Shown: positions 34,475-44,532 of the stretch, in pieces
How the letters are laid out: each line of letters begins with the position of its first letter
How positions within the stretch are numbered: position 1 is the stretch's first letter
Assembly (NCBI GenBank): GCA_024741835.1
Contig: JAENRP010000112.1
Span: 1 to 64,000 of the forward strand
Source: Diplocarpon mali
Lineage: Eukaryota > Ascomycota > Leotiomycetes > Helotiales > Drepanopezizaceae
Direction: 5' to 3'
Length of the DNA: 64,000 nt
Made by a program: the position numbers and the translations under genes
Notes under the pieces: model-generated
Seen by the model: the letters and a program-made list of their open reading frames with translations, nothing else
Databases searched by the model: none
What the model was told of the DNA's origin: nothing

Positions 34475-36183
34475 ATGAGTTACCCGCTTCGCGTCGTGAT
34501 CCTTGTCCTGGCACTTGTCTTCCTGGTGAAAAGGATACGCAGCAACATGCGCGTCGCCCTCTTCAAGAAACAGCACGGGTGCAAGCCAGAAGTTCGCATC
34601 CCACAATCGGAACAAATCATCGGATATGGGTTCTACCAGATTCAGGCCCGGGCGGCCAAGAGCAGGACTATCTTGCAAGTGGGGCGGAGAAGGTTTGCGG
34701 ATCATGGTAACACCTGGAGAGCTACGATGATGGGCTAGGTCAGTCTTCACTAGGCTTGAGATTCTGGGTTGTGCTGATAGGCCAAGGCATTCTACAACAC
34801 CATCGATCCTGAGAATGTCAAGGCCGTCCTTGCCACCAACTTCAAAGATTTCGACCTGGGTCAGAGACAGGAGGCATTTGGCCCCTTGCTCGGTCAGGGA
34901 ATTTTCACAACCGGTCAGTCGTGAACCATGATGTGGGATGCGCTCGTACTGATAAGGCATAGATGGCGCACAGTGGGAACACTCACGTGTAGGTCATCCG
35001 CATCAAGTAGGGCTCGGTACCTGATCACTGAGAGTCAGTTCTAGGCTCGTGTCAGACCAAACTTCACTCGTGCTCAGGTAGCCGATTTGGGTACATTTGA
35101 GGCCCACATCCAGCATTTGATCTCCAAGATCCCGAGAGATGGAACAACGATCGATTTGCAACCTTTATTCTTCAAACTCACCCTGGACTCCGCAACGGAA
35201 TTTCTCTTCGGGGAGTCTGTCAACTCGCTGGGCAGCAGCAAAGACTCGGAGCAAGACCGTTTTGGACGCCTGTTCGACCTGGCCCAGAACAGACTGGGGG
35301 ACAGAAGTCGACTTGGAAGACTAGTGAGTTGGCTCGGGGACAGCGAGTTTGACGAGGCGTGCAAGTTTGTCCACCAGTTCGTCGACAAGATCGTCCTCCG
35401 GGCCCTGGAGAAGGCGCACCCGCACCATCCGGAGGAGTCCGTCGAGAGAAGAGCCGAGCGCTACGTCTTCCTCAGCGAGATGCTGAAGTCCACGCGTGAC
35501 CCCAAGCAACTGCGAGACGAGCTTCTCAACATCCTCCTTGCCGGACGAGACACGACCGCCAGCTTGCTGAGCAATACTTTCCACGTGCTCGCCAGGCAGC
35601 CGGATATCTGGAGGAGGTTGAAGGCTGAGGTCGACGCCCTGCATGGCCTCAAGCCGGATTACGAGACGCTGAGGAACATGAAGTATCTTAAGAATCTGCT
35701 GAACGAATGTGCGTCTGCTGCTTTTCCGAGGTTGCACCGAGTGAGCTGAAAATTGGTATAGCGTTGCGACTCTATCCCGTTGTTCCTGGCAATGCGCGCT
35801 TTGCGAACAAGGCAACCACTCTGCCCCGAGGTGGCGGTTCCGACGGCTCCTCGCCCGTCTACATCCCCAAGGGAGCCATCGTAGCTTACAGTGTCTACAG
35901 CATGCAGCGCCGGAGGGACATCTACGGCCCTGATGCTGAGGAGTTCAATCCTGACCGCTGGGACGAAGGCCTACGGCCTGGCTGGGCATACTTGCCCTTC
36001 AACGGGGGACCTAGGATCTGCGTAGGACAGATCTTTGCACTGACCGAAGCCTCGTATACGATTGTACGGCTGCTGCAGGAATTCGGTGGGATTGAAGACC
36101 GTGACGGTACAGCGTGGGAAGAGGCGCTCAGCTTGACAGTCGCAAGTGCGAAGGGGGTCTCGGTCGCTTTGACACCACGATAG
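34475..36183 (+). CDS. CYP52-like cytochrome P450 with an in-frame TAG at the first exon border
   Basis: Exons are 34475-34738, 34787-34913, 34963-34988, 35045-35708 and 35762-36183; with the TAG counted as a codon this is 500 residues. An N-terminal membrane anchor ([16 protein letters not shown]) is followed by the oxygen-binding I-helix ([12 protein letters not shown]), the ExxR pair rebuilt across the last intron ([13 protein letters not shown]), FNPDRW, and the haem-cysteine loop [11 protein letters not shown]. The layout and [16 protein letters not shown] fit the CYP52 group, whose members hydroxylate alkanes and fatty acids at the terminal carbon in the ER. Exon 1 ends ATG GGC TAG directly before a GTCAGT donor, and no other donor restores frame. 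This is either a nonsense mutation (CAG to TAG would be one C-to-T change) or a sequencing error. All other motifs are intact. Confidence 0.83.
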
Positions 36184-38390
36184 TCATCTTACTTGCAGTC
36201 AGCTCCGACTTGTACAAAGGTGTATAAATAGATGGTCTCCCTAGACTCCGAATGCCCCGATACCTTGCCTCAAATGACTCACTCGTATTAAGGTGTGGCT
36301 CCAATCCTGGACCCTGTAAGTGTCCCGTGTTTGAAAAAGGGATCCCGCCAGCGAACGATGTGTCGCACGAGAGAGATGCGCTTGAGATCGTCGATGACTA
36401 TACTGCGACGTGCAACAGAAGATGACATGTCTACCAGGCACGCAGGCGAACGGGTTCGAGGTTGTATCTCCGGTGTGAAGCGAGCCGATTAACTGCTTCG
36501 CTAGCAGAGGACTGATGATGCTGGACTGTCGATGGGTTGGGTTTCGGCAGCAAGGAGATACCCGAAATCCTGCGCCCAGTTCCAGGACGGGACTCCGCGA
36601 GTTCAGTACCAGCGCGAGGTGAGGCTTTTCTGCTTGCGTTGGCGGTCATGCCGAGCAAGATGCAGAGGGTGCCTGGAATCTCGGTAGAGATGCAGTGGTA
36701 TTTGGGAGACGCAGACAAACAAACAAAAAAAACAAATAGAACAGGCTTTGTTTGTATGCTCTCAATTGCCCCCGCTGAGAAGAAGAGATGCCGGATTTGA
36801 TCGTCCCTGACATAAGACGAAGAAGTTCTCTCCGTCAACAGCTCTGCTACAGCTGTCAAAGCCGCGTGCTGCACCTCATCATCGATGTGTCGCGTCCAGA
36901 GGATCGAGCGGTTACTGGCCGCGCGGGGGAAATCGCTTAATCGAAAGCAATCGCCTGCACTCAGCCTGCAACCTAGAGTAATCTACTGCAGGTTCGCATT
37001 GAGGAAGCTTGTATCGACCAGGCTGGACATCGTCGTACGACGACTGGGAGAGAAATCTTCCGTCGGGGGGGAAGATGGGGCGGAGCACGCGAGCGCTGTA
37101 GACTGACGATGATCTCGCATCGGCTATCTGCAAATGAGCTGTAGAGTGGAAGAGTTCGGCGGGACGACGAGGCTTCGAGTTGTGGCCGAATATCGAGAGT
37201 GATGTCCCTCTGCAGCCGCGGAGCGCATCGGGAGACAGAGACGGCGGGTCGTCAGCCGAGGAGGCTCAGCAAGGTCAGATATCAATGATGCATGAGAGAG
37301 ATACAGTACTGTAGTACCGGCAACTGCTTTGCGAGAAGTGCATCGCAGATCTGAGGATGCGACTGCCACCCAGGACCCCGAGTGAAGCGGCACCGCTGGG
37401 ACACGTTTCTGCCACATCTTCGGCAGCTTGAGGGTGTAGCATGCTAGACCATTGCTTCCCAGAAGCCATCTCCATTCCGCAAAGACGTCTCTGGTCGAAG
37501 TTTTCGCAGAGCTGAGCTGGTCCTCCCCGAGACAAGCGGCACATCCTCACATCTTCCCATGCGTGCAACAAGGTATGCCTACAACGCCCAGGATATTTCA
37601 GGACAGGAAGAGAACCAAAACACCAGCCTACCAGATACCAGGCCCAGCCCACGGCTCGGGAAACATCCCCAAGCCGTACTTGACGGGGGATCTGCCTGAG
37701 CTGCACCGGCTCGGTTGCCACTTCGGCCTCGTCCGGTTGAGCCGAGGCCGTCGCCTCTCAGCGGTCGAAAGTTACTACATCATCAATTTCCTGATATAGT
37801 CGGCGCACTGGTATCTCATGGCCTTTGACCGCTGCCCAGACTGCTGCGCGCGAGCTCGAAGATCTCGAGTAGCAGGCAGTATAGTCTGCGCTGAAGGAGG
37901 AGAGGGGCGGGTGGGGGGCAGTTCTATAATCGGTGCATGTAAGAGTGAACAGAATTTGAAGTGCGCAGAGAGTCGGTAATCGAGGGTACGCGGGCGTGTC
38001 TACTGACCGAGAGATGAATCAGATACCGCCAGTCTATCAATTATTGGCGACGTTACCTCCGAGAATAGAGCTGATTGATTTGGGAGTAAGCGAGTCGCGT
38101 TGTTTGTCAGTCCTTTTGCTCCTGACTCTGTTGCACTTGCGTGGCCGGAGACATCTCTCAGAGCCGGCGATCCTATGCCCCGGAATTTGGCTCTGAACAG
38201 GGAAGTCGAAGTGTTGTGAGCTCATAACCAGAGTGACAAGATGAAGTCGAGAAGAGGCACTCGATCTCCGATGCATTACTTGACAAGGTATTCGGAAGAA
38301 AGTCTCGCCCTTCCCCATGCCCCCCCGACTCACACCTCAAGAGGCCTCCATGAGCGCCGCCCCTCTCATGCGGCTGCGGCATCATGGGTG
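36184..38390. other. 2.2-kb region without a supportable gene
   Basis: Only overlapping short ORFs occur on both strands (up to 148 codons), none with a motif. A short poly-A-like run is present near 36717-36740. The right-hand part is the 3' flank of the LITAF-type gene. Confidence 0.45.
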
Positions 38391-38936
38391 CTACGATCTG
38401 CCATGTGCCATAACCTCCGTACGCCCGCTTCGGTGCCACACAGCAAGGAGTGCACCGCACATCCCACACTTGTGCTCACCGTCCTTGAACCAGGATGCCA
38501 GGGACGGCACACAACCCAGGTGGAGACAGCAGCAGCAGAGAATGGCAGAGAGACTGTCATAACACTACAAGTGGCGAACAGCCAACCAAGCGGAAGAGAC
38601 CAGGTGCTGCTTGACCGACTGCGTGCTCGTCATCTCGCCAACACCACACGCAGGACAGTCCACCGATGCAGGCCCCTGCTGCAGCGAGGCTAGAGCACTA
38701 GCCATCTGACACTTCCCAGGCATCTCGAATTCCCTGCTTTTGAGAGTCTTGACGGACGGTTTGCCGGGGAGCTGTCTGCACGGTGCTGTAGGCGTGCTTC
38801 CCGTTGGTAGTTGCGGTGGTGTTTTGAGCAGTTTGGGGGAGCGGTCTCGGTACTTGGAGAGGGGACGCCGGTGTGCTGAGGTTGGGCGGCCTGGGTCTGG
38901 TAGGCAGTATTGGTGTGGACTTGTGGACCACGACAT
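38391..38936 (-). CDS. Small LITAF-domain membrane-associated zinc protein
   Basis: There are two exons, 38936-38616 and 38564-38391, with a 51-nt GT-AG intron, giving 164 residues. The first 75 residues are Pro/Ser/Thr-rich. The LITAF domain starts at LQQGPASVDCPACGV, the first CxxC zinc knuckle. A hydrophobic Cys-rich insert follows (CYDSLSAILCCCCLHLGCVP), and then the second knuckle in the form HKCGMCGALLAVWHRSG. In this family the two halves join as one zinc site and the hydrophobic part dips into the cytosolic face of endosomal or plasma membranes. LITAF proteins are linked to endosome and lysosome sorting; in fungi the job is not established. Neither exon alone would show the domain, so automated callers may miss it. 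A further upstream exon is possible. Confidence 0.85.
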
Positions 38937-40019
38937 TGTGACTGTCACGATGAACCCGACTTCAGAGGTGTTTGCGTCTGGACTGCGAAGCGGGGTTGGA
39001 GCGAGTTGTGGAATGTGTAGGTAGCGACAGCCAGGAACCTCGGCGGCCAGGCAGCTTTGATCTACGCCCTTATAACATACGTGGAGTCTGGCGGTCCGGG
39101 GGAGATATATTTCTAGGCCGCATTTACGTGATGGCAGGGTGAGAAGACGAAGCAAGCTTGCATCTGATCAAGCCTGAGCCGGACTGACACCAACGCACCG
39201 CCAGCCACCACGGAAACCTGACGTTGCGCTGCGCCGGAGATCTGTCACCTCGACACTGGTGATCCGCGGCCCATCTCGTCGCTGGTCGTTGACAGGTCAG
39301 CAAGAGACAACCTTACTTGGAAGTTTGACAAGTGGTGATCAACGTTCCGGGGTGGTCTCGCACTACCAAATGCAGGCGAGATGCGCAGAGGAGATCGATA
39401 CCGCCGCTCAGTGTCGAAGGTGGCTCGGCCAGAGGAAGATGCGGAGAAGTGTCGTGGCGGAGAAGAGGCAAAGGGAGTCACTGAGCCATGTTGGATTCTT
39501 GTCCGGGTCCTCTGACTAGGGCTCGGATGAGCGCGCGTGACAGGGTCAGGTGATATGCAGTCACGGACTCTATCCTTTCGACCTAGGGTGGCGAGGAAGT
39601 GATCCAACAGGCCGGGTGCATGATTTGGGCAGAGGTAGAGACAGACTACAGGCAGTGGGAACCCCTCCGCAGAGGAGATTGCTGGCAATCGCCCCGACCG
39701 TGAGGGCTTCCATGGGGCTGAGCAGGGAACCGGCTAGGTTGGGGGGAGGAGTGGTAGAGAAGTAGTTCTGGACAGGTGGACTCGCTACTTTTAAATGTAA
39801 GTTTGGCAATATGCCAGATTCAGACGCTAATAGCCAACCTCGAAAACCGCCCATTCCAACATCTAGCTAGGGCACATTGCAGAAGCATCCGCCATCAACA
39901 CATCGTCATCCGCTGCACATTGCTTGCTGCAGCCTCGCTCTTTTCTCTCATTAGAAATTACCTCCGGGAGGCTCGTAGGCCCTCGTATCTCGTCGTCCGT
40001 CACTCTCTCCATGCCAGCT
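38937..40019. other. Intergenic region, no gene seen
   Basis: This 1.1-kb stretch lies between two minus-strand genes and holds the promoter of the LITAF-type gene and the 3' flank of the SLM1-like gene. ORFs such as 39245-39688 (minus) are Arg/Ser-rich and have no recognisable motif. Confidence 0.55.
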
Positions 40020-41659
40020 TTAGATCTTGTTAGCAGTGCCTGGAGCAACGGCGTTCGCTGCGGCGGGCGACATGGCAGTTGGACTTGCAACTGTCTCGCC
40101 GCCGGCAAGATCGGTAGTCTGCAGCGCAGCAAGAGCTGTGTTGTTTGCGTAGGCCGGCGGTTGCGAAGCATGCTTGTCGCCCAGGCTGGCTGGGCCCGTG
40201 GCGGTGATGGGGCTCACAGGATCGCTGGTCGCAGGGGCCGAGCCGGCTACAGATCGGATAGCCTCGTACCACTTGACCGCATCAGACGCTGTGTGTGCCT
40301 TGAACTGTAACTCGGAAGAGCCTGTCAACTTTCCGCCGATGCCCTTGCTCACATCCTTCCCTTTCACGTTGAACTTTTCGCCGTTGGTGGATCCAATCAC
40401 GGCATCTGGAAGGTATATAGATATTTCTGGAACAGGATCCCTGCGCAGGTTGTCGCTATCTTTGAATTCGTGCAGGTACTTGGACGGCGTCACAACATAA
40501 TAGCCTGTCGAGTAGCCAGACATGCTGAGCTTGTTGCGAGACTTCCTCTCTAGTGTGCCTTCGATCACTGCCTTTGTGGCCTGGTGATCTTGATTGGGAA
40601 AGGCAATGCTGTCGATGGTTCGATCTGGCGAACTGGGATCCACCAGGATATTGCTATAGCGCTCAACGAAGCCAGTCCATTCGAAATTGAGAGGAATAGC
40701 CTGCGCGGTGCCGAGGATTTCTCCGTAAAGCTGCTCGGCCTTTTGAGCCTGTCCACCCACGAATTGGTTGAAGGTCGTCAAGGCCTGCTGGATCACTTCA
40801 ATGATATGGGACTCGAATTGAGCGAAATTGTTTTGCACGTTTACGAGATCATGCTTGTTGTTGTTCTCCTCGATCACTTGCTTGCCGAGTCGGTGGTACA
40901 CGCCCCGCTGCACCACGTACGGGTCATCGTTGGCGGTTAATTTCCCTCCCATGGATCCAAAGCTGGCTGTGTGTTGGCCCAAGAGCTCGATGTGTTTCTG
41001 GGTAACGTTGCGAGCCTTTTCGACTTCCTTTGCACTCTTTCCAGCTCCAGAGGATAGCTCCTTCGACTTGTTCTTGATCTCCTTGTGTAAGCGGTCGAGG
41101 ATTGGGAGGACAGAGCCCTTGATGTTCTTCTCAGTCTCGAGATGCGTGTTGGCCAGGCCCTGTTTGTCCATTAGCAAGAAGGCCCCTATCCTCTGGAGGA
41201 ATACCAACCTGGGTGTTGGTTCGCATATTTTCAAACAAGCTTGCAATACCTCCTAGGTTCTGGTCGAAGTGGTGGCCTTCCTTCAAGGGGTCTGCGATGC
41301 TCTTTACGATCTCTTAGCAGCATATCCATGGCATTTGGAGCCGCTCGGGCCTACCTTCAACACCTTCTCGTACTCCTTGGCATGTGCCTTTTGGACCTTC
41401 TCTGTCGCGCTAACATAAGCCTCGAGATAGCCCACGGCATGTTTCCAAGCCTGCAGACGTTCTGCCAATAGTTCCGAGGTCTAGGAGTTACATTCAGCTC
41501 TCCTCTCATGTAGGCATGGGCGCGGGCTCGAGGTGTACTGACATTTTTCGGGTCGGCGGCTGGGATAGCATCGTCGCTCATAGCGCTGGAAGCGGAGAAT
41601 TGTCTGGTCGGCATTGTCACCGGGTGCGAGCCTGGGAGGCCAGACTTTTCAGCGGACAT
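40020..41659 (-). CDS. SLM1/SLM2-like PH-domain protein
   Basis: There are four exons, 41659-41543, 41480-41355, 41310-41209 and 41159-40020, giving 494 residues, all phase 0 and GT-AG. The N-terminal helical half (about 40-300) has the F-BAR-like pattern of Slm proteins: TSELLAERLQAWKHAVGYLE, then HHFDQNLGGIASLFENMR and GLANTHLETEKNIKG. A PH domain lies at about 313-425 (VIEGTLERKSRNK...YYVVTPSKYLHEF, ending at KWYEAIRSV). The tail is Ala/Pro/Thr-rich. In budding yeast, Slm1/2 bind PI(4,5)P2 at eisosomes, move under membrane stress and recruit Ypk1 to TORC2; the same role is inferred here. The short phase-0 introns between coiled-coil exons are cleanly readable. The start at 41659 is the first ATG of the reconstructed frame. 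Confidence 0.92.
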
Positions 41660-42915
41660 GGTGGTAGCTTGTCTGAGCATCTTGGGTTAGCCGTCGCTGT
41701 TACCTGGGGAGAATGTGAAGCTGTATGGCAGGTCCAGCAATGTTTGATTTCGGGACCGGCGGATGTACCACGGTCATCTTCTCGCGCTGTAGGTGGCTGT
41801 ACTATGTGGGGTATCCTGCAGGAACAACACGAGCTTACCTAATAAGTTCGATACGGCGAACGGCGAACAAGCGATATGAGGTATGTTGTCGTCCGGTTGC
41901 AGTGCGGGGGGAGGATGGATGATGAGGATATACCTCGACCGTAGTTTTATTTCGTGTCCGGGCGACTCGGACTGGGAAGCTAGTGTCGCGTCAGATTATG
42001 TCGGTCGGTAATAGGTGGTATAGGTAGCTCAAGGCGCTGGTTTCGTCCCAGCCTGCCGATGACGTAGCTTCAGCCGATACAAGATTTGGCCGCCTCCCGT
42101 CTTTTTCTACACCAGCGCAACACCTGTACCGACTCCTATCATCGCATTTCCTACGAACTCGGCCGAATCGTAGTTCACTACCAGGCCTGAGGACAATCGG
42201 ATGTATCTGCGTCGACCTTGTGCGCTCTCCACGAGTTGATTTTTTATTTGGTCCATATCTATGAGATGCAACCTCGCAGCTCCAACACTCCGCCAAATCA
42301 AGCATCGGATCGGTACATCATCCACTTGGTAGCTGCCCAGTATGCTGGGAATCTGTGACACAGTCTCGTGTTGATCTCGAAGCTCTCGGATTTCCTCTCC
42401 CGTTGTGACCTCACCAAGAGTTCATCGCTGCGCTCGCTACCTCGATTGTGTGTGAGAAGCTTCTGCTCCAGCCCAGGCAAGATGCGAGTATATATGTTGA
42501 CGGGGGCATTGGCGCAATGGGATCCGGACCCGATTCTGGTTCTCACGACGTCCCCTGCTGCTGCATTCTCCGCGGAGAAGATCAAACGCATGCATTGATT
42601 GCCTCGATTCGGCGCTCAAGGAGGAAGATCGGCTGGTACCCGAGTCCCGATCGTGATAGGTCTCACGAGCTACTTACCTTGGCCCATTCGTCTGGAGGCC
42701 CGACGAGAAAGCTCGCTGGGTAGAATGGTGTTGCATATCGAGGTCACTCTTGGTGCGAGAACGACATCACATCCCCGCTTGGTATAAGCCGAGAGGCTTC
42801 TCCGGCTCCTGCAGACTTGCTCGGAGACCTGCAGGCCACCATTCATGCCACATGATATTGCACTGCATAGTGGGGAAGTCAGGAATGATATCGGGAATTT
42901 GAGCCGCAGACCACC

Positions 42916-42955
42916 AGCGTGGATGAGCGTGGATGAGCGTGGATGAGCGTGGATG
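42916..42955. repeat. Tandem 10-bp repeat, four exact copies
   Basis: The unit AGCGTGGATG is repeated four times without change. It lies in a gene-free stretch. The copy number is low and it looks like a minisatellite; no function is suggested. Confidence 0.95.
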
Positions 42956-43918
42956 TAGCGGATCGTATGTACGTGCTCGACTTGTACGGTAGCGAGAAGC
43001 GTTCGCCATCTGGCTGCCGCCCCAAAGCAAGTTGTGGCCTGTAGAAGCTTTCGAAACCACCAAGTAACCTGTTCCCTGGCGCATCGTCACGACAGGACGT
43101 TAAATTGGAAGTTTCCAAGCATGAGGCCATGACTCGGAAAGAGACGGAACTTCTGAGCGCATCGGGAGGATTGAAGATACCGCGGCAGCAGCCTCGCTAG
43201 TCAGTCGTCGGGTTAGTTTCACCATGACATCTGCGTCAATGCCGAAGGTATGGCAGTGTCGGTTTCGGTAGCACTTTAGACCAAAGGGGGNNNNNNNTGT
43301 CAAGGTGCACGAGTATTGTCGGGGTCGGATTCTTCGATAGGAGAGAGGATAGACGGACAACGACCAGATGCTCGGGAAAAGCACGAGGGCTCGCCAGGCA
43401 GTAGATACGGCACGGAGAAGAGATGCCCCCCAGCGGAAAGAGAGGTAGCAAGGTCTAATTGACGAAAGGCACGTACGGCGTCGCGGTCCCGAGATGCCCA
43501 AGTCGGCGGTGCTGGATGGAAGAAGGCCTGGCAAAAACCAGAGCCAGGAAAGAGATCGGTGGAGGGTGAGCAGAGATAGCGGATGGAGTCTGTTTGTCCG
43601 GGGATGGATTCTGCATCCACGCATGAGGTAGTGATTTGCGATGCTTTGAAGATCCTACACGCGCCAGTGGGTCAGCGAGAAAGGGGGAGGGGGAAGACTG
43701 GGAGAGGTTTTGTATCCGGCCATCCGTCGGTGGGGAGTGATGGGAGAGGCGGGGTCAAGAATCATTCGGGGAGAGCGGGCAGAGCGCGAGGAATTCGAGG
43801 CAGGATGAGAGCCCGTTGGATATTCCCATGGAAAGCCGATTGCTCGACAGCCGGCGTGAAAAGATGGAGGTTGAATGTGCTCCCTCCGCCGTGACCTTGC
43901 CAGACCATGTAGAGGGGC

Positions 43919-43921
<3 letters not shown>

Positions 43922-43949
<28 letters not shown>
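43922..43949. repeat. (GA)14 microsatellite
   Basis: This is an uninterrupted GA dinucleotide run about 600 bases upstream of the Zds-like gene. It is likely to vary in length between strains. Confidence 0.95.
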
Positions 43950-43952
<3 letters not shown>

Positions 43953-44482
43953 GTGACGGGAGAACAATGGCCAGGTCTCCTCCGAACGCCTGATCCGAAC
44001 GCAGGAGGACGCGAGCAGCCGCTCTGCTACGACGACACCTCTCCTACGCACCGATGATCCATCTCCATCACAGTGATACATATCGAAAAGCCTCACAGTC
44101 CCGCGGAAAACTGCACGCCGCCGCCCACATTGACGCCCGTGGACAGACCGACGTCTCGCTTACGGAGCGTGGCCTTGGGGGTCGGCGTCCCATCTCCCCA
44201 AGACTCGACAACTTGCCCATCTCCGCCAGACCCCCAAAAACCTCGTCCGTCCGGCTCTCTCAACCCACGAGCCAGCTTTTCGATCGGGCTAACATGCCAC
44301 ACCCATACGTGTTGTGACGAGTCGTGCCCGAAAAAACCATATCATTACCGCCCCCGGCCCAACTCCCCCTACCCAGCACGGTACGCCCTCACCCTGGATC
44401 GCAAGCAAGCTCCCCCATGGTCAACGTCCTGGTCTCTGCTCAGTTCATCGCAGCCGGGCGAGCAGTCCCGCAACTCGTCGAC

Positions 44483-44527
44483 GACAGCGACAGCGACAGC
44501 AGCAGCAACAGCAGCAGCAGCAGCAGC
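44483..44527. repeat. CAG-rich trinucleotide run
   Basis: CAG/CGA/CAA triplets occur just upstream of the first in-frame ATG of the Zds-like gene. If translation began earlier this would encode poly-Gln, but no upstream in-frame ATG is present; the open frame begins only with GTG at 44314. Confidence 0.8.
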
Positions 44528-44532
44528 TTTCG

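Larger units (their letters stand above)
41660..44532. other. 2.9-kb region without a supportable gene (includes N run 43291-43297)
   Basis: This divergent space should hold the promoters and leaders of the SLM1-like (-) and Zds-like (+) genes. It contains an N run at 43291-43297, a 10-bp tandem repeat at 42916-42955, a (GA)14 run at 43922-43949, and a CAG-rich stretch at 44483-44527. ORFs of 80-175 codons overlap on both strands and none shows a motif. A gene broken by the N gap cannot be excluded. Confidence 0.45.

Noticed and set aside
36431..37799. Several 100-150-codon ORFs on both strands after the P450
   Set aside because: No motifs, no plausible splice partners that I could find, and mutual overlap.
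43100..43624. 174-codon minus-strand ORF crossing the N gap
   Set aside because: The frame passes through unknown bases and shows no domain; continuity cannot be trusted.
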